From: Luidia sarsii
Lineage: Eukaryota > Echinodermata > Asteroidea > Paxillosida > Luidiidae
DNA: 64,000 bases
Assembly: GCA_949987565.1 (NCBI GenBank)
Contig: OX465107.1
Span: 7,924,272-7,988,271 of the forward strand
Direction of reading: 5' to 3'
Positions 44,477 to 55,613 of this stretch are shown in pieces. The notes under the pieces are model-generated. The model was given only the letters and a program-made list of their open reading frames with translations. It was not told where the DNA came from and made no database searches. The position numbers were made by a program, and so were the translations under genes. Numbering within the stretch: position 1 is the first letter of the stretch; each line of letters begins with the position of its first letter.

Positions 44477-44618
44477 AGGGGTCAGGAGAGGGGAGGGGTA
44501 GGGGACTGCCTGCTTGGTCTGTGATGCCTTGCTGTTTCTCTCCGAGTCTTCAGAGAATGTAGCATCTCCCTGGTTCAGCATCAGTCTGTCAGCATTCAGG
44601 AACACAAGGTTCTGAGAT
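44477..44618 (-). pseudogene. Prohibitin-2-like terminal exon, best copy
   Basis: Minus strand after ATTGTAG: SQNLVFLNADRLMLNQGDA, TFSEDSERNSKASQTK, then a Pro-rich tail and a GTAAGAAA donor-like site. PHB2 ends [21 protein letters not shown] and stops soon after, so the first 20 or so residues match. The tail differs and there is no stop at the usual place. The frame is open through the exon. It is one of four copies. Confidence 0.75.
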
Positions 44619-44799
44619 CTACAATCAGGAATGGACAAGAACAAAGAGAGAATAACAAAATCTGATGACATACATTTTGACATAGTAGGGGTTAGCAATG
44701 CCACTTTCGGTTATTTTTGGAACAAACCATTCCCATAATGATGCAATTTGGCCAGAAATGTGTTCTATGAGCCCATAGGAGTCTTCAAAGCCATTTTTC

Positions 44800-44900
44800 A
44801 AACCCACGACTCTTGCTTTCTAGTGCAGATGTCTCTCCCACTTGACCACCAAGCTGGTCGGGTCATATGGCGCATACGAATCTGAACAGCAATGGGTTCC
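44800..44900 (-). repeat. tRNA-derived SINE, copy 3
   Basis: Minus strand ACCAGCTTGGTGGTCAAGTG (box A region) and AGTCGTGGGTTTGAAA (box B region, truncated). Its body continues to about 45000. Confidence 0.55.
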
Positions 44901-45260
44901 TTGTTTCATCATAAAAGAGTTTACATCGAGGAGAATGTAATGCAATGAGGATTTGCCCTACTTAACATTTAAGTACTGCGTTCTCACAGCTTTGCCCTAA
45001 AAACTGCCCGGTACCACTGTCGTGTCAATCACATGTTAAGATCCCACAATGATAACGAAACTTTGTAATAGGTTAGCCAAGATAAAGTTGTGCACGATAT
45101 CCTGTTTAAATACAGGCTGCATATAACATTCTAGCCAGCTGAATTGAAAAGGACCAACAGTTAGATCCAGCCCAATCATGACAGGGTAGCCACCAACGCT
45201 GTATCACAGAATGTATCATGGATACAGAAGACTACCAGTGAATTGGCTTCAGTTTCTTTC

Positions 45261-45414
45261 AGGGATTCATGAGAGGAGAGAGAGGGGAGGGGTAGGGGAC
45301 TGCCTACTTCTTCAGTGATGCCATGATGAGTCTCTACGAGTCTTCTCCTGAATGCAGCATCTCCCAGGTTCAACATCAGGCTGCTGGCGTTCAGGAACAC
45401 AAGGTTCTGAGATC
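45261..45414 (-). pseudogene. Prohibitin-2-like terminal exon, copy 2
   Basis: Acceptor ATTGCAG, then SQNLVFLNASSLMLNLGDA and FRRRLVETHHGITEEV. The donor-like site has decayed from GTAAGAAA to GAAAGAAA. The reading frame remains open. Confidence 0.7.
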
Positions 45415-45466
45415 CTGCAATCTGGAATGGACAAGAACAAGAGAGGATAACTAAATAAATAAGGGG

Positions 45467-45640
45467 ATATACAAAAATGTTGCAAACTGCTTACTGACTA
45501 AAATTACCAAAATGTAAATCCTAAAATTTAGTGGGCCTGACGTTTCGATCCTAGCAGGACCTTTCTCAAAGGTCTTTTGAAAAAGGTCCTTTGAGAAAGG
45601 TCCTGCTAGGATCGAAACGTCAGGCCCACTCAATTTTAAG
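45467..45640. mobile_element. Head-to-head pair of Penelope terminal motifs
   Basis: 45467-45575 is the element terminus in minus orientation (GATATACAAAAATGTTGC to AGGACCTTTCTCAAAG). 45585-45640 is the motif in plus orientation. They meet around AAAGGTCTTTTGAAAAAGG. TAAATAAAT lies on both sides, a possible target duplication. Confidence 0.65.
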
Positions 45641-46069
45641 ATAAATAAATTAGGAATAAAAAAACTACTAAGTTTTCACACACAAAGAGACATTCTGAAC
45701 AGAGGTCTCCCAAGCCATTTTCCAAAGTTCCAAATCTGATGATGTCTTCTTCCCAAATACACTGTAATCAACTACATGTATCTTTGCTGTGAATGTTTAG
45801 CTGACTATTTTGGAAGACCCCATCTGTTAAATTCCAACACTACAGACAAAAAGCTGGGAGAAATTAGGTGCAATAGTGAGTGGACTTTTTAACCATTTTG
45901 GAAAATACTGTAGCAATGACAATGGAGTGGTACATGTATATTAAACCAGAGGTCTCGGGCTCAACTCCTGCTCAGTCAATTTTTCCACTGTATACATTGG
46001 TAACATGTTATCAGGTTTTATACAATACTAATGAAAACAGTAAATGTACTGTTTCAATCAATTTCTAGT

Positions 46070-46155
46070 GCAGATATCTCACCCACTTGACCACTGAGCT
46101 GGTCAAAGTCATGTGGCGGATTCGAATCTGCATAATGGCAGGTTCTGTGTTGCAT
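46070..46155 (-). repeat. tRNA-derived SINE, copy 4 (partial)
   Basis: Minus strand GACCAGCTCAGTGGTCAAGT and GGTGAGATATCTGCACTAGA. The box-B part is missing. The flank with ATTCGAATCTGC on the plus side is shared with copies 2 and 3. Confidence 0.45.
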
Positions 46156-46284
46156 CATAGATACAAAATTTGTTCAATCGAGAGAATAGATTATAGATAT
46201 AACATGATGTTTGCGTCAAGGAGAATGTAATTCATTGAAGTTTGCCCTGCTCGAGTGCTCAGTGCTTTGCCCGATGCCTGATGA

Positions 46285-46385
46285 AAATTTCAGGCAGCTC
46301 GGGCAGGATTCAAACCAGCAACTCCTGCTTTCTGACCACCGAGCTGGTCGAGGTCGTGTGGCAGATTCAAATATTGTAAAGCGGC
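46285..46385 (-). repeat. tRNA-derived SINE, copy 5
   Basis: Minus strand GACCTCGACCAGCTCGGTGG, a deletion of the middle, then GGAGTTGCTGGTTTGAATCC and TGCCCGAGCTGCC. It lies about 450 bp from the PHB2 terminal-exon copy at 46829-46957. Confidence 0.5.
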
Positions 46386-46828
46386 GGGTACCACATTCAT
46401 CAGAGATATCTGTGTTGCATCATAGAGCATGTAATTCAATGAGGATTTGGCCCTTCTGACATACAGTTTGCACTTTGTACTCGGTGCTTTTGCCAGATTG
46501 CCTAGTGATTGCCGTCAGTAAGAATGCAATTCAGTGAGTATTTACCCCACTTCACATTTAAGCACTGCACTCTTAGAGCTTTGCCCGGAAATCCCCATTT
46601 AAACATGTGTAACATATAAAGACTGCACAAAAAACACAATACTTTTAAAGTCGGTAACCATCTAGCCAGCTGAATTGAAATGAGCCTACAGTTATATCAA
46701 GTCCAATCATGCCAGAGTAGCCAGCAATGCCATCATAACACGCAGACCTTATAACATTTCCCTTCCAAATATGAAGGGATCATTCATCTCTACAGTTGAT
46801 GACTAGTGAATTGGCTTTGGTTTCTTAC

Positions 46829-46957
46829 GGGGATCAAGAGGGGAGGGGGACTGTCTACTTCTGTGATGCCTTACCAAGTCTCTCCGAGTCTTCGTAGACT
46901 GTAGCATCTCCAAGGTTCAGCACCAGGCTGCTGGCATTCAGGTACACATGCTTAGCA
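46829..46957 (-). pseudogene. Prohibitin-2-like terminal exon, copy 3
   Basis: Minus strand HVYLNASSLVLNLGDAT, EDSERLGKAS, then a TAG stop and a GTAAGAAA donor-like site. VLNLGD is closer to PHB2 VLNLQD than in the other copies, so this may be the least diverged. The acceptor is degraded. Confidence 0.7.
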
Positions 46958-47619
46958 GATCATGAAGTGGATAAGAACAAGAGATGATAACTAAATTTTC
47001 AAAAAAGGAATACCAGTAAATGAAGTAGGGCCTTCTCTTTTAAACAAACAAACACAATTGAAAAGTTATGAAAAACATTTGGCAGATGTCTCAAGTCCCT
47101 GGTCCAGTCATAGTTTTCTTTGCCATTTTCAAGTCAGTTTTTCCCTTATTTGTTTGAATGATATTTTTCACTTAGTTTGAAGAAAAAAAAGCGGCATCCA
47201 CTCTGTGTGATCCCTGAACTGCCGTAGCCAGGTTTACAACAACTGGCTGTCTGCATCTGAATGAAAATTGATCCCTGGAGATAAACAGCAATCAATGGTT
47301 AAAATGCTTCTACATGTACATGTAACCGGCGCCCCCATCCTAGCAGTTGACCCAAGTTTAGTTGACTATTTGGGAAGGCCACCATCTAAGGGATGGATAG
47401 CACAGATGGGAAGAGCCCTGGTATGTGTACATGTGTACAACCAGAAGTCTCAGGCTCAACAAGCTCTAAACAGCTGGTCCAGTGCAGTCACAATCAGTTC
47501 TGGACGGACGTTGAAATCACTCAACTCGGTCCGGAGTACAGAGGATATTTCTACCCCTGGGTATTATAATTGTACGCGGTGTCGCAGTAAACTCTTTCTG
47601 ATTAAAAGCTGCAACTTAC

Positions 47620-47702
47620 CGTTCTGACTGTCTGACAAATCTGAGAGGTACTGATCTTCTTCAGCTCCTGGTAACTTGGATTCTTGGCCTTTCCCAAGTG
47701 AG
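47620..47702 (-). pseudogene. Prohibitin-2-like exon (KNPxYxxLKK)
   Basis: Minus-strand codons LGKAKNPSYQELKKISTSQ then ICQTVRT, followed by a GTAAGTTG donor. This corresponds to the PHB2 region LxxALSKNPGYIKLRKIRAAQ and NISKTIAT, immediately upstream of the terminal exon. The spacing to copy 46829-46957 (about 660 bp) fits a normal exon order. Confidence 0.75.
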
Positions 47703-47788
47703 CTCCGAGTCAAGGAATAAAGTGCAACAGTTCCTCACCAGACAATACCTATTCCAATGATACTACTTATATAACATGTAAAGAAGTT

Positions 47789-47941
47789 CTTAACATTTAG
47801 TGGGCCTGACATTTCGATCCTAGCAGGACCTGTCTTTGAGAAAGGTCCTGCGAGGATCGAAACATCAGGCCCAATAAATTTTAAGATTTACATTTTGGTA
47901 ATTTTAGTCAGTAAGCAGTTTGCAACATTTTGGTATATCAT
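47789..47941. mobile_element. 153-bp insertion made only of two inverted Penelope termini
   Basis: Flanked by exact ATGTAAAGAAGTT copies (47776-47788 and 47943-47955). It contains one motif on minus (about 47797-47832) and one on plus (about 47836-47875), the latter followed by the tail to GCAACATTTTGGTATATC. Both motifs show changes at the GAAACGTC segment (GAAACATC/GAAATGTC). Confidence 0.75.
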
Positions 47942-48124
47942 CATGTAAAGAAGTTATTTTTTACCACATACTGAAATCTAAGTGCTAAGTTCTCTAAGTG
48001 CTGACAGATAGGAAGGACTATATATGGTAGTAAGACAAACTGAAGATCTGTGTCCTTTGAAAGAGACAATATCAGGAGCTTCACGTACCATGTGTTGGAA
48101 GATTCCCATAATGTAAGTGCACAC

Positions 48125-49490
48125 ATAGAGTAGGGAATGGATGAGGAAGGGGAAGAACAGGGAGAAGACAGGAAGAGGAGGGAAATAGGAGAGGATGGGG
48201 AAAAGGAAGAGTAGGGAGAAACGAAGGTATAGGAATATAATAGAATATGAGAGGAGTGGGAGGAAGCTAAGAGAGAATGGGGAGGAGAAAGAGAAGGGAG
48301 GGGGAGGAAGAAGAGGGGGATGAGGAATAGGAGGGAGAATATGAGAGGGGAGAGGAGGGGAGGAAGCTGAGAGAATGGGGAGGAGAAAGAAGGGAGGGGG
48401 AGGAAGAAGAGGGAGACGAGAAGGAGGAATAGGAGGGAGAATATGAGAGGGGAGAGGAGGGGAGGAAGCTGAGAGAACGGGGAGGAGAAAGAGAAGGGAG
48501 GGGGAGGAAGAAGAGGGAGATGAGGAATAGGAGGGAGAATATGAGAGGGGAGAGGAGGGGAGGAAGCTGAGAGAACGGGGAGGAGAAAGAGAAGGGAGGG
48601 GGAGGAAGAAGAGGGAGATGAGGAATAGGAGGGAGAATATGAGAGGGGAGAGGAGGGGAGGAAGCTGAGAGAACGGGGAGGACAAAGAAGGGAGAGGGAG
48701 GAAGAAGAGGGAGACGGGGAGGGGGAATAGGAGGGAGAATATAAGAGGGGAGAGGAGGGGAGGAAGCTGAGAGAGAATGGGGAGGAGAAAGAGAAGGGAG
48801 AGGGAGGAAGAAGAGGGAGACGAGGAGAAGGAATAGGAGGGAGAATATGAGAGAGGAGGGGAGGAAGCTGAGAGAATGGGGATCAGAGGAAGAGAAGGGA
48901 GGGGGAGGAAGAAGAGGGAGACGAGGAGGATGAATAGGAGGGAGAATATGAGAGGGGAGAGGAGGGGAGGAAGCTGAGAGAATGGGAAGGAGAAAGAGAA
49001 GGGAGGGGGAGGAAGAAGAGGGAGACGAGAAGGAGGAATAGGAGGGAGCATATGAGAGGGGAGAGGAGGGGAGGAAGCTGAGAGAGAATGGGGAGGAGAA
49101 ACAGAAGGGAGGGGGAGGAAGAAGAGGGAGATGGGAGAAGGAATAGGAGGGAGAATATGAGAGAGTAGGGGGGGAAGCTGAGAGAATGGGGATCAGAGGA
49201 AGAGAAGGGAGGGGGAGGAAGAAGAGGGAGACGAGGAGGATGAATAGGAGGGAGAATATGAGAGGGGAGAGGAGGGGAGGAAGCTGAGAGAATGGGGAGG
49301 AGAAAGAGAAGGGAGGGGGAGGAAGAAGAGGGAGACGAGGAGAAGGAATAGGAGGGAGAATATGAGAGGGGAGAGGAGGGGAGGAAGCTGAGAGAATGGG
49401 GATCAGAGAAAGAGAAGGGAGAGGGAGGAAAAAGAGGGAGAATGGGAAGGAGGGAGAGGAGGACAAAGACGAAGTTCACGAGGAGGAGGA
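48125..49490 (-). repeat. About 100-bp purine-rich tandem repeat inside the PHB2-like intron
   Basis: Unit (plus) includes GAGGAAGCTGAGAGAATGGG, GGAGGAAGAAGAGGGAGA and AGGAGGGAGAATATGAGAGG, about 13 copies with local length changes. On the minus strand it is a pyrimidine tract between two PHB2-like exons. Minus frames of up to about 400 residues are compositional. Confidence 0.85.
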
Positions 49491-49708
49491 GGAGGATAAT
49501 GTTTCACAATGCCTGGTTTGTCCCCGTCAGAGATAATTTTGGTCTATCCAACCACACCACAGCAGTAAAGTAAGTTGTAAATTTGTAAACTTACGCAACT
49601 TTTCTTGGAATCGACTGCAGCAGCCGATTTAAAGAAAAGTTGCTGGTCTTTTGGTCATTGAAGTTTGGCAAGGAGTCGGCTGGATTTATAGTACTGCCTT
49701 TTCAAAGG

Positions 49709-49843
49709 ATATCATCTTCGCGGCTGCTGCATCTCCCTCTGCATGAACCACCTTCTGTGCTCTATTCTGCTTGGCCATCTACACCAGGAACATGGCTCTC
49801 TGTGCTTCCTGCTTGGCTTCTATGGCAGCTGTGTACTTCTTGC
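49709..49843 (-). pseudogene. Prohibitin-2-like exon (YTAAIEAKQ)
   Basis: After acceptor CATCCCTCCAG the minus strand reads KKYTAAIEAKQEAQRAMFLV, a TAG stop, then MAKQNRAQKVVHAEGDAAAA and KM. PHB2 has [40 protein letters not shown] and EAEAAKM. A four-residue deletion (VAQQ) and the stop at the Glu position show it is broken. This part of PHB2 forms the coiled-coil half of the molecule. Confidence 0.8.
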
Positions 49844-50094
49844 CTGGAGGGATGGCAAGAGAGAGAAACCAAACTTGACTCAATCAGCTGATGCCGCCTT
49901 TGAACCGGACTAAAAAAGGGGACATTTAACCAGGTCATGGTTGAAGTCAAGCTGGCAATATAACTGCTCATGACCTTTGAGGTAAATCAGTAACATAATG
50001 CAGGCAAAATGAAACCACTTTTGCAAGCATGAAGGAGTTTGATTGTAGTGCCTGGCACATGTAAGCAGACACCATAATAATAATAACACCTATT

Positions 50095-50570
50095 TGCAGA
50101 TCACAATAGTAATGTTTAAAGCTGACGCAGCTAAGGAAAACTCCTCCTGGCGTGTTTTCAAGACAAGTATTGTTGTGACTGTCTTCTCCAGTTTGAGTTC
50201 AATTTGCAGATCAGACCTGGCACCTCAGCTTAGCCGTAGGACCCAAGCACCAGCATGCACTGGATGGTGAGGACACAGGGTCTGAGTCCAATCAAGCTAC
50301 ATCCAGACAGAAGATGGAATGTATGGGGACCAGTGATGCTTCAAGGCAGGTGAATCAGTGGTTGAGATGCTGTCGGTTGCCGACCCCAGGTGAAGACTAC
50401 CGGGCAAACAGGAAAGGGTGGCTACCTCATGTAGGTTTACACAATGTACGTTGGTGACCATCACAGTGTGTGACTGCGCATGTTGCTGGCATGGTATCCA
50501 TCAACAAGCCTTCTGACTGCCACGTGTACGATGTTCAAGATGGACTGTAAGCACAGTTTTAACTAAATAT
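50095..50570 (+). repeat. Segmental duplicate, copy A
   Basis: About 450 bp starting GATCACAATAGTAATGTTTA and ending near CACGTGTACGATGTTCAAG. It is repeated in the same orientation at 53821-54255 with scattered substitutions. No coding content recognised. The second copy begins 60 bp from the start codon side of the lectin gene. Confidence 0.75.
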
Positions 50571-52156
50571 TCATGAAGCAATAAAACGTTCATTCCAACT
50601 CTTCACAATGAAGAGTGTACATGAACATGTACTTCAAAAACACGGTGCACTACTGGTACACTGTACCTCAGAATTGCCAGCTTCTTTTTCTCAAGTTGAA
50701 TCTCAAAATTATATTGAGGTTTTGTAAATTGTGCATGTTCTCTTTAAAAGTATGTATACAATTATTTATTGTTTAGCATTTTGATGATCCATATCCTTGC
50801 CAGTATGTACATGTATTCCTCTTTGCTATTTTACCATGTACATGTTCAGGATATCTCTGCGATATGTCATTTTAATCAACCATTCATAATAGTAATGAAC
50901 ATTATAGAATTGATGAATAAGAACCACGTTCCGCACACGTCTTGTTGGTGTTCCATGAGAAAGAAAAGTTCCTGGTCTATTAGACAAGGCAGCTAATAGA
51001 CAAGCTTAATTAAAATAACACGCTGCCACCATAACTTTTTTCAAGTGGGTGATGTGGAAGCCAGCCAAGATTAAGTGGAGCTTCTACATGTACGGTATCT
51101 CTGTTTGCAAAAGCTTAGGGCTTTTACGCTTAGATACATTATTCAATCCAGGCATCACTTCATATTCCGCATTTCTGGAATTAATTGATAGCCTCATCCA
51201 AGGCGATCTTTCCAGTACAGCACCAGGCAGAGATCTAGGCCAAACAAGCAAACAACGGCGCTATACCACGCTGGATACAAGCTGTACACGGCATGCATAC
51301 TGTGCCACTGCCACACACACTCATACTAGTCTGTGTACGTGGTCTACGTACGTAGAGTGTGTGTGTATGTGTACGAGCGTGTACTGTACGCAGCCATCCT
51401 TGCAGCCCTCAAGTAGCAAGGCCGCCTTGTCAGGTTTGTAATTCTGAGTTTTGTGCTTCTTTGATAATTTGTGTCCACATTTGGATGAAAGTGTGTGGGG
51501 GGGGGGGCTCAGTGATATGCAGTGAGGGCAGCTGTCATGAATATTAATGATTTTCCTGTAGCCAATCACAAGACTTGAAAAATGCAGTTACATTGTGCCA
51601 TTGCATACACAGAGTCACAGACCCCACCCCCCCCACACACACACATGTACAGTATGCTCAGACCCATAAGTGCATATGACTGTAACTGTACAGAAATCAT
51701 GCATAATGCATATTTATATGACCACGTACACGTCACGCAATCTGACCAACAGGCCTAGTGCCCTTATATCATAGCCGCATACTCGACCATCGAGGTATTG
51801 GTTTACGAATGAGAAAAAGGCTCGCGCACGAACACATTAAACACCAGCCCCAAGGCCAGTCTCATGACCTCTGACCCTGTTCTTGTAATGCTTTGGCAGA
51901 CAACTCATCACCGCTGGACCCAACTGTGGATCGAAGATGCAGGGTTTCGTCAAAACCAAGATTCCAATCTGCACTTGAAGAATAATCATTGCTACGTACA
52001 TGTACATGTATATGTACATGTATCCACAAACATTCCAAACTACAGTACAATGTACATGTATGTGGACAGTCTTATCTTTCAAGATCATTCAACAGTTCAG
52101 GGAGAATTCATTCCTCTCTAGGATCCGTAACCAGTCTGATCATGAACACACTTCCC
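50571..52156. other. Unassigned region with ATGTAC and CA microsatellites
   Basis: No supported gene. It contains a short (G)10 run near 51498, CACACA and (C)n tracts near 51620-51645, and an ATGTAC tract at 51993-52065. An open frame at 51049-51441 has no recognisable domain. Confidence 0.4.
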
Positions 52157-52379
52157 CAATAGACCCATTGGGCGACCAATGTTTACATGCCATCAAGTGA
52201 CTTATACTAGTGGGTATTTTTGCATCTCATCTGGTGCAGAACAGGAGTGGAAATGAGCAGTTGTCCACATTCTTCTTTTAAATTTCCATCGCTGCTCTGT
52301 GCCAAATGAGATGAAAAAATACCTACTATACACCAAAGTCACGTGATGGCATGTAAACAGTGGTCGCGCAATCGGTCTA
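52157..52379. mobile_element. Palindromic MITE, about 223 bp
   Basis: The left arm CAATAGACCCATTGGGCGAC, CAATGTTTACATGCCATCA matches, inverted, the right arm ending GATGGCATGTAAACAGTGG, TCGCGCAATCGGTCTATTG. The arms run for about 100 bp each with little loop. The superfamily is unknown. Confidence 0.7.
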
Positions 52380-52499
52380 TTGACCAGGACTATTTGAGGC
52401 TCCACTGGCAATGCAGCAAATACAGGGATGTTATGGACGACGGGAGAACACGACTTCATACATGCCATTATAAATTCCAGTTTTCACCTGAACATTTAT

Positions 52500-53065
52500 T
52501 GCTTCATTACTTCTTATCCAACCACAGCATACATGTATGTCTATGCTTCAGTATTCCAGCTATTTGCGCATCATGTTTGTAGCATTCATTTGCAACAGAT
52601 GAGCATGAAATGCATGTATGAATCCTTTGTTTGAGGGGATTTTTTTTTAATACTTTGTTTGTTTGTGACTTGTACTGTGTACAGCCAAAGATCATTTACC
52701 GGTATGTTGCTTCAATTCTAGAACATTCATTGGACATGTACATTACTTCTTATCCAACCACAGCATATGTCTGTGTTAAGGACATTTCAGCTATTTGTGC
52801 AAACTACATCTCAATTACGGTGCAGGAAAAAAGTTCAAATCAAGAATGTGCAAATATTTCATTTGACTTCAAATTGAAACATATGTAAGTGCATTAGTGC
52901 AGTCATCTTGTCCATCATGTTCATAGCATTACTTTGCAATAGATGCACATGAAATGCACATGTATCCTTTGCTTGTAGGGGTGTTCACTTGGTTTGTGGC
53001 TATACATACAGTACATGTACATGTGAACAGCCAAATATCGTTCAGGTTGCTTTAATTCTTCAGAG
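52500..53065. repeat. Two diverged tandem copies of a 240-320 bp segment
   Basis: TTACTTCTTATCCAACCACA starts both copies (about 52507 and 52745). Later matches include AGATGAGCATGAAATGCATG versus AGATGCACATGAAATGCACA, and ACAGCCAAAGATCATT versus ACAGCCAAATATCGTT. Confidence 0.65.
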
Positions 53066-53248
53066 TTCGGTTGAACTACATAAGAAATTAAATGTACATC
53101 TCAAACTTCACGTACCTGTTGCCTCAACCTTATAATAATGTGTGCTTTTATGAAAAAGATCAGTTAAAAATCATTTCCAATAGCAAAGTGTCTCATTGGC
53201 AAACAGTGTGACTCATTGGTTGTGTACAAAGTGCACTGTACCAGTCCT

Positions 53249-53761
53249 TTACTGTTCTTTGATGGGCATCTTGCAGATGGGGTGTCTGGAGTTGGTACAC
53301 CACTGAGTGCCCCACTGCCAGTTGGTATTGGCTCTCATTACTACACAGAGGTTTGAAGAGTTGGGCTGCCCCTCACTCCAGTTGGTGTAGTCAAGTGGGC
53401 TGCCATCCTGCCAGGCGTTGCCAGAGCCTGCGTTGTACTTGTAGCCAACCCAGTATCCTGCGGTCCAACCAGCAGTAGCAGCCAGTGAAGCCACAACCTG
53501 TGCCTCTGCATCGCTGTGGATGGACACAAGGTGGGCCAGCTGTCCCGGCAGGGAGTGAGCCTGGCAAAAGGCCTCAGACTTGTCAAAGTCATTCATGAGG
53601 TGGCCGAATGCCCTGTAGCATGAGCCGGCGTACTCCAGCCAGAAGGGTGGGCACGCTGATTGCTTGCTCCCCAAGGGGCACCCAGCCGCTTCTCCCGGGC
53701 CCACCATCCTCAACCCCAGCTGGAGAAGGAACAGGAATCGCACAGCGTTCCTAGCAGCCAT
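53249..53761 (-). CDS. Secreted C-type lectin, single exon, 170 aa
   Basis: A complete minus-strand frame from ATG at 53761 to TAA at 53249. Residues 1-26 form a signal peptide (MAARNAVRFLFLLQLGL core). The rest is one C-type lectin domain: CPPFWLEYAGSCYRAF (C37, C48, the extra N-terminal pair of long-form domains), C66, YWVGY near 103-107, QPN at 132-134, C139, C155 and C163, giving the usual C66-C163 and C139-C155 pairing. C28 is unpaired. QPN takes the EPN/QPD sugar-site position. The usual WND is replaced by WQWGTQWC, so a full calcium site is doubtful. N127 and N134 are potential glycosylation sites. Such small secreted lectins act in agglutination, immunity or matrix. An ATTAAA lies about 195 bp downstream. 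No intron is needed. It sits inside the interval of PHB2 pseudo-exons. Confidence 0.85.
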   Translation of the reverse strand: MAARNAVRFLFLLQLGLRMVGPGEAAGCPLGSKQSACPPFWLEYAGSCYRAFGHLMNDFDKSEAFCQAHSLPGQLAHLVSIHSDAEAQVVASLAATAGWTAGYWVGYKYNAGSGNAWQDGSPLDYTNWSEGQPNSSNLCVVMRANTNWQWGTQWCTNSRHPICKMPIKEQ

Positions 53762-53818
53762 ATGGATGGATGTAACCCCGCCTAAGCCCTGTCTCAGCCC
53801 AAGCTTTGAATCAGTTTG

Positions 53819-54270
53819 CAGATCACAATAGTAATGTTTAAAGCTGACGCAGTTAAGGAAAACTTCTCCCGGCGTGTTTTCCAGACAAGTATTGTTGTGA
53901 CTGTCTTCTCCAGTTTGAGTTCAATTTGCAGATCAGACCTGGCACCTCAGCTTATCCGTAGGACCCAAGCACCAGCATTCACTGGATGGTGAGGACACAG
54001 GGTCTGAGTCTAATCAAGCTACATCCAGACAGAAGATGGAATGTATGGGGACCAGTGATGCTTCATCAAGGGAGTTCAATCTGTGGTTGAGATGCTGATG
54101 GTTGCCGAACCCAGGTGAAGACTACCGGGCAAACAGGGAAGGGTGGATACCTCATAGGTTTACATCAACCCTCACAGTGTGCGACTGCGCATCTTGCTGG
54201 CATGCTATCCAACAACAAGCCTTCTAACTTACTGCCACGTGTAAGATGTTGAAGAGGACCATGAGCAGAT
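53819..54270 (+). repeat. Segmental duplicate, copy B
   Basis: Second copy of the 50095-50570 segment, starting CAGATCACAATAGTAATGTT. It lies immediately upstream of the lectin start in the lectin's sense, so it overlaps whatever promoter that gene has; no equivalent lectin is found beside copy A. Confidence 0.75.
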
Positions 54271-54710
54271 AATTATTCATATGCATACATCTGCGTGATA
54301 ATTAAGCAATAATTATTCATTGCAATGCTCTCAGACCAATGACAGTTCAGATAGAAACAGACACTGCCTTGCTGGTGGTCTATGGCACAGAAAGGTTCTT
54401 AAGCCTATCAAGCAAAATTCACAACAGACAATATTAATCAGCAGCACGCCACTCTGCCATAAATTGATCAAGCGTATGTGGTGGAAGGAAGCCAAGGATA
54501 AATAAAGGTTACTCACTGCTTTAGTCCATCCCTTGCACAATATTACTGAAACCTTGGCTATCTACTACATGTATCTATGGAGTCCAGAATTATTGATCTG
54601 CGAAACAGACTACCGGTAATTGCCATCTTGTACGGTTGGGATGATCAGTGAACAAAAAAATTTTTCTGGCTGTCAAGACTTGCCTGTGGCGTCATTCAAG
54701 CCAAGGTAAG

Positions 54711-55613
54711 CTTGGGCAGTATTACATTTTCTAATACCGTGCGCAGTATCTTTGAAAATAATACCGCGGTATTTAGTATTCACAGACGAAGGCAATTACT
54801 TCATCATGCTGTTGTGGCAACCGTCATTCTGAGGCAATGCAAACAATTGAAAAAGGGGTGAACTACTGTAGAGGCCAATCTGAGGGTTTTTTCTTCGTGA
54901 AATTACCTAAATTTGATTACAATGATGATTTGGATACATCATTATAAATGCAAAAGAGTTATTAAAAGAAACAATGTTTTATCATGAAGGAATGTACATG
55001 TACTGATTTGTTTCTTGAATCTTGACTTCAGCTAAGACCAGCTAAGACCACAGAACGGGTGATTTCGTATGGGAATGTCACTGGTCACTGGTACTCAGTA
55101 TTACGTATTACAGACAGTTCATTATTGAAAAGCAGATGATGGTCACCAGTGACTAGCATAAATCTCATGCGAATTGAGAGGGCAGAACGAGCTAACCTGA
55201 GTAGTCTTTAGGACAGATCCTGCAGACATAACGCACAAACTTAGTTTACAAAAAAAAACCAGTTTAGAAAAAGTCCAATGGGAACACAGGGTTTTTGCCC
55301 AACCTGTCAGAGTGTGTATGTGCACCAGCCACCCGTTAGCACTGACAGGCACCCGCTGGCAAACTTGGAGGTGTTGGCAGCTATACAACATCAAAGGATT
55401 TGTCAGACAGCCGTCATAGTATCATGTTACCAGTTTGGGCATTTCTTATCTCTTGAAAAGGACAATACAGCTCTTTCCAAGAATACCCCGGCGTTAAAAC
55501 TCAATACCGAGTAAATCGGTGATTCAGTTGCTATGGATTGGTATTCAGTTTGACTTTAATTCGGTGTTAAAATTTTTTTTTAACTATTCGGTAATACTGA
55601 AATACCACCCAAG
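54711..55613. mobile_element. hAT-like element with CTTGGGC..GTATTAC ends
   Basis: The left end CTTGGGCAGTATTACATTTT matches, inverted, the right end CTTGGGTGGTATTTCAGTATTACCG. Both ends have further GGTATT/AATACC words. TIRs of this form are common in hAT families. I could not define a convincing target duplication, and no transposase frame is visible in the 0.9 kb. Confidence 0.6.

Noticed and set aside
47978..49466. Ser/Pro/Leu-rich minus frames of up to 399 codons
   Set aside because: Compositional frames in a purine-rich tandem repeat inside an intron of the PHB2-like remnant.
53341..53592. 83-codon minus frame overlapping the lectin
   Set aside because: Shadow frame of the lectin gene without any domain; the lectin frame has signal peptide and the conserved cysteines.
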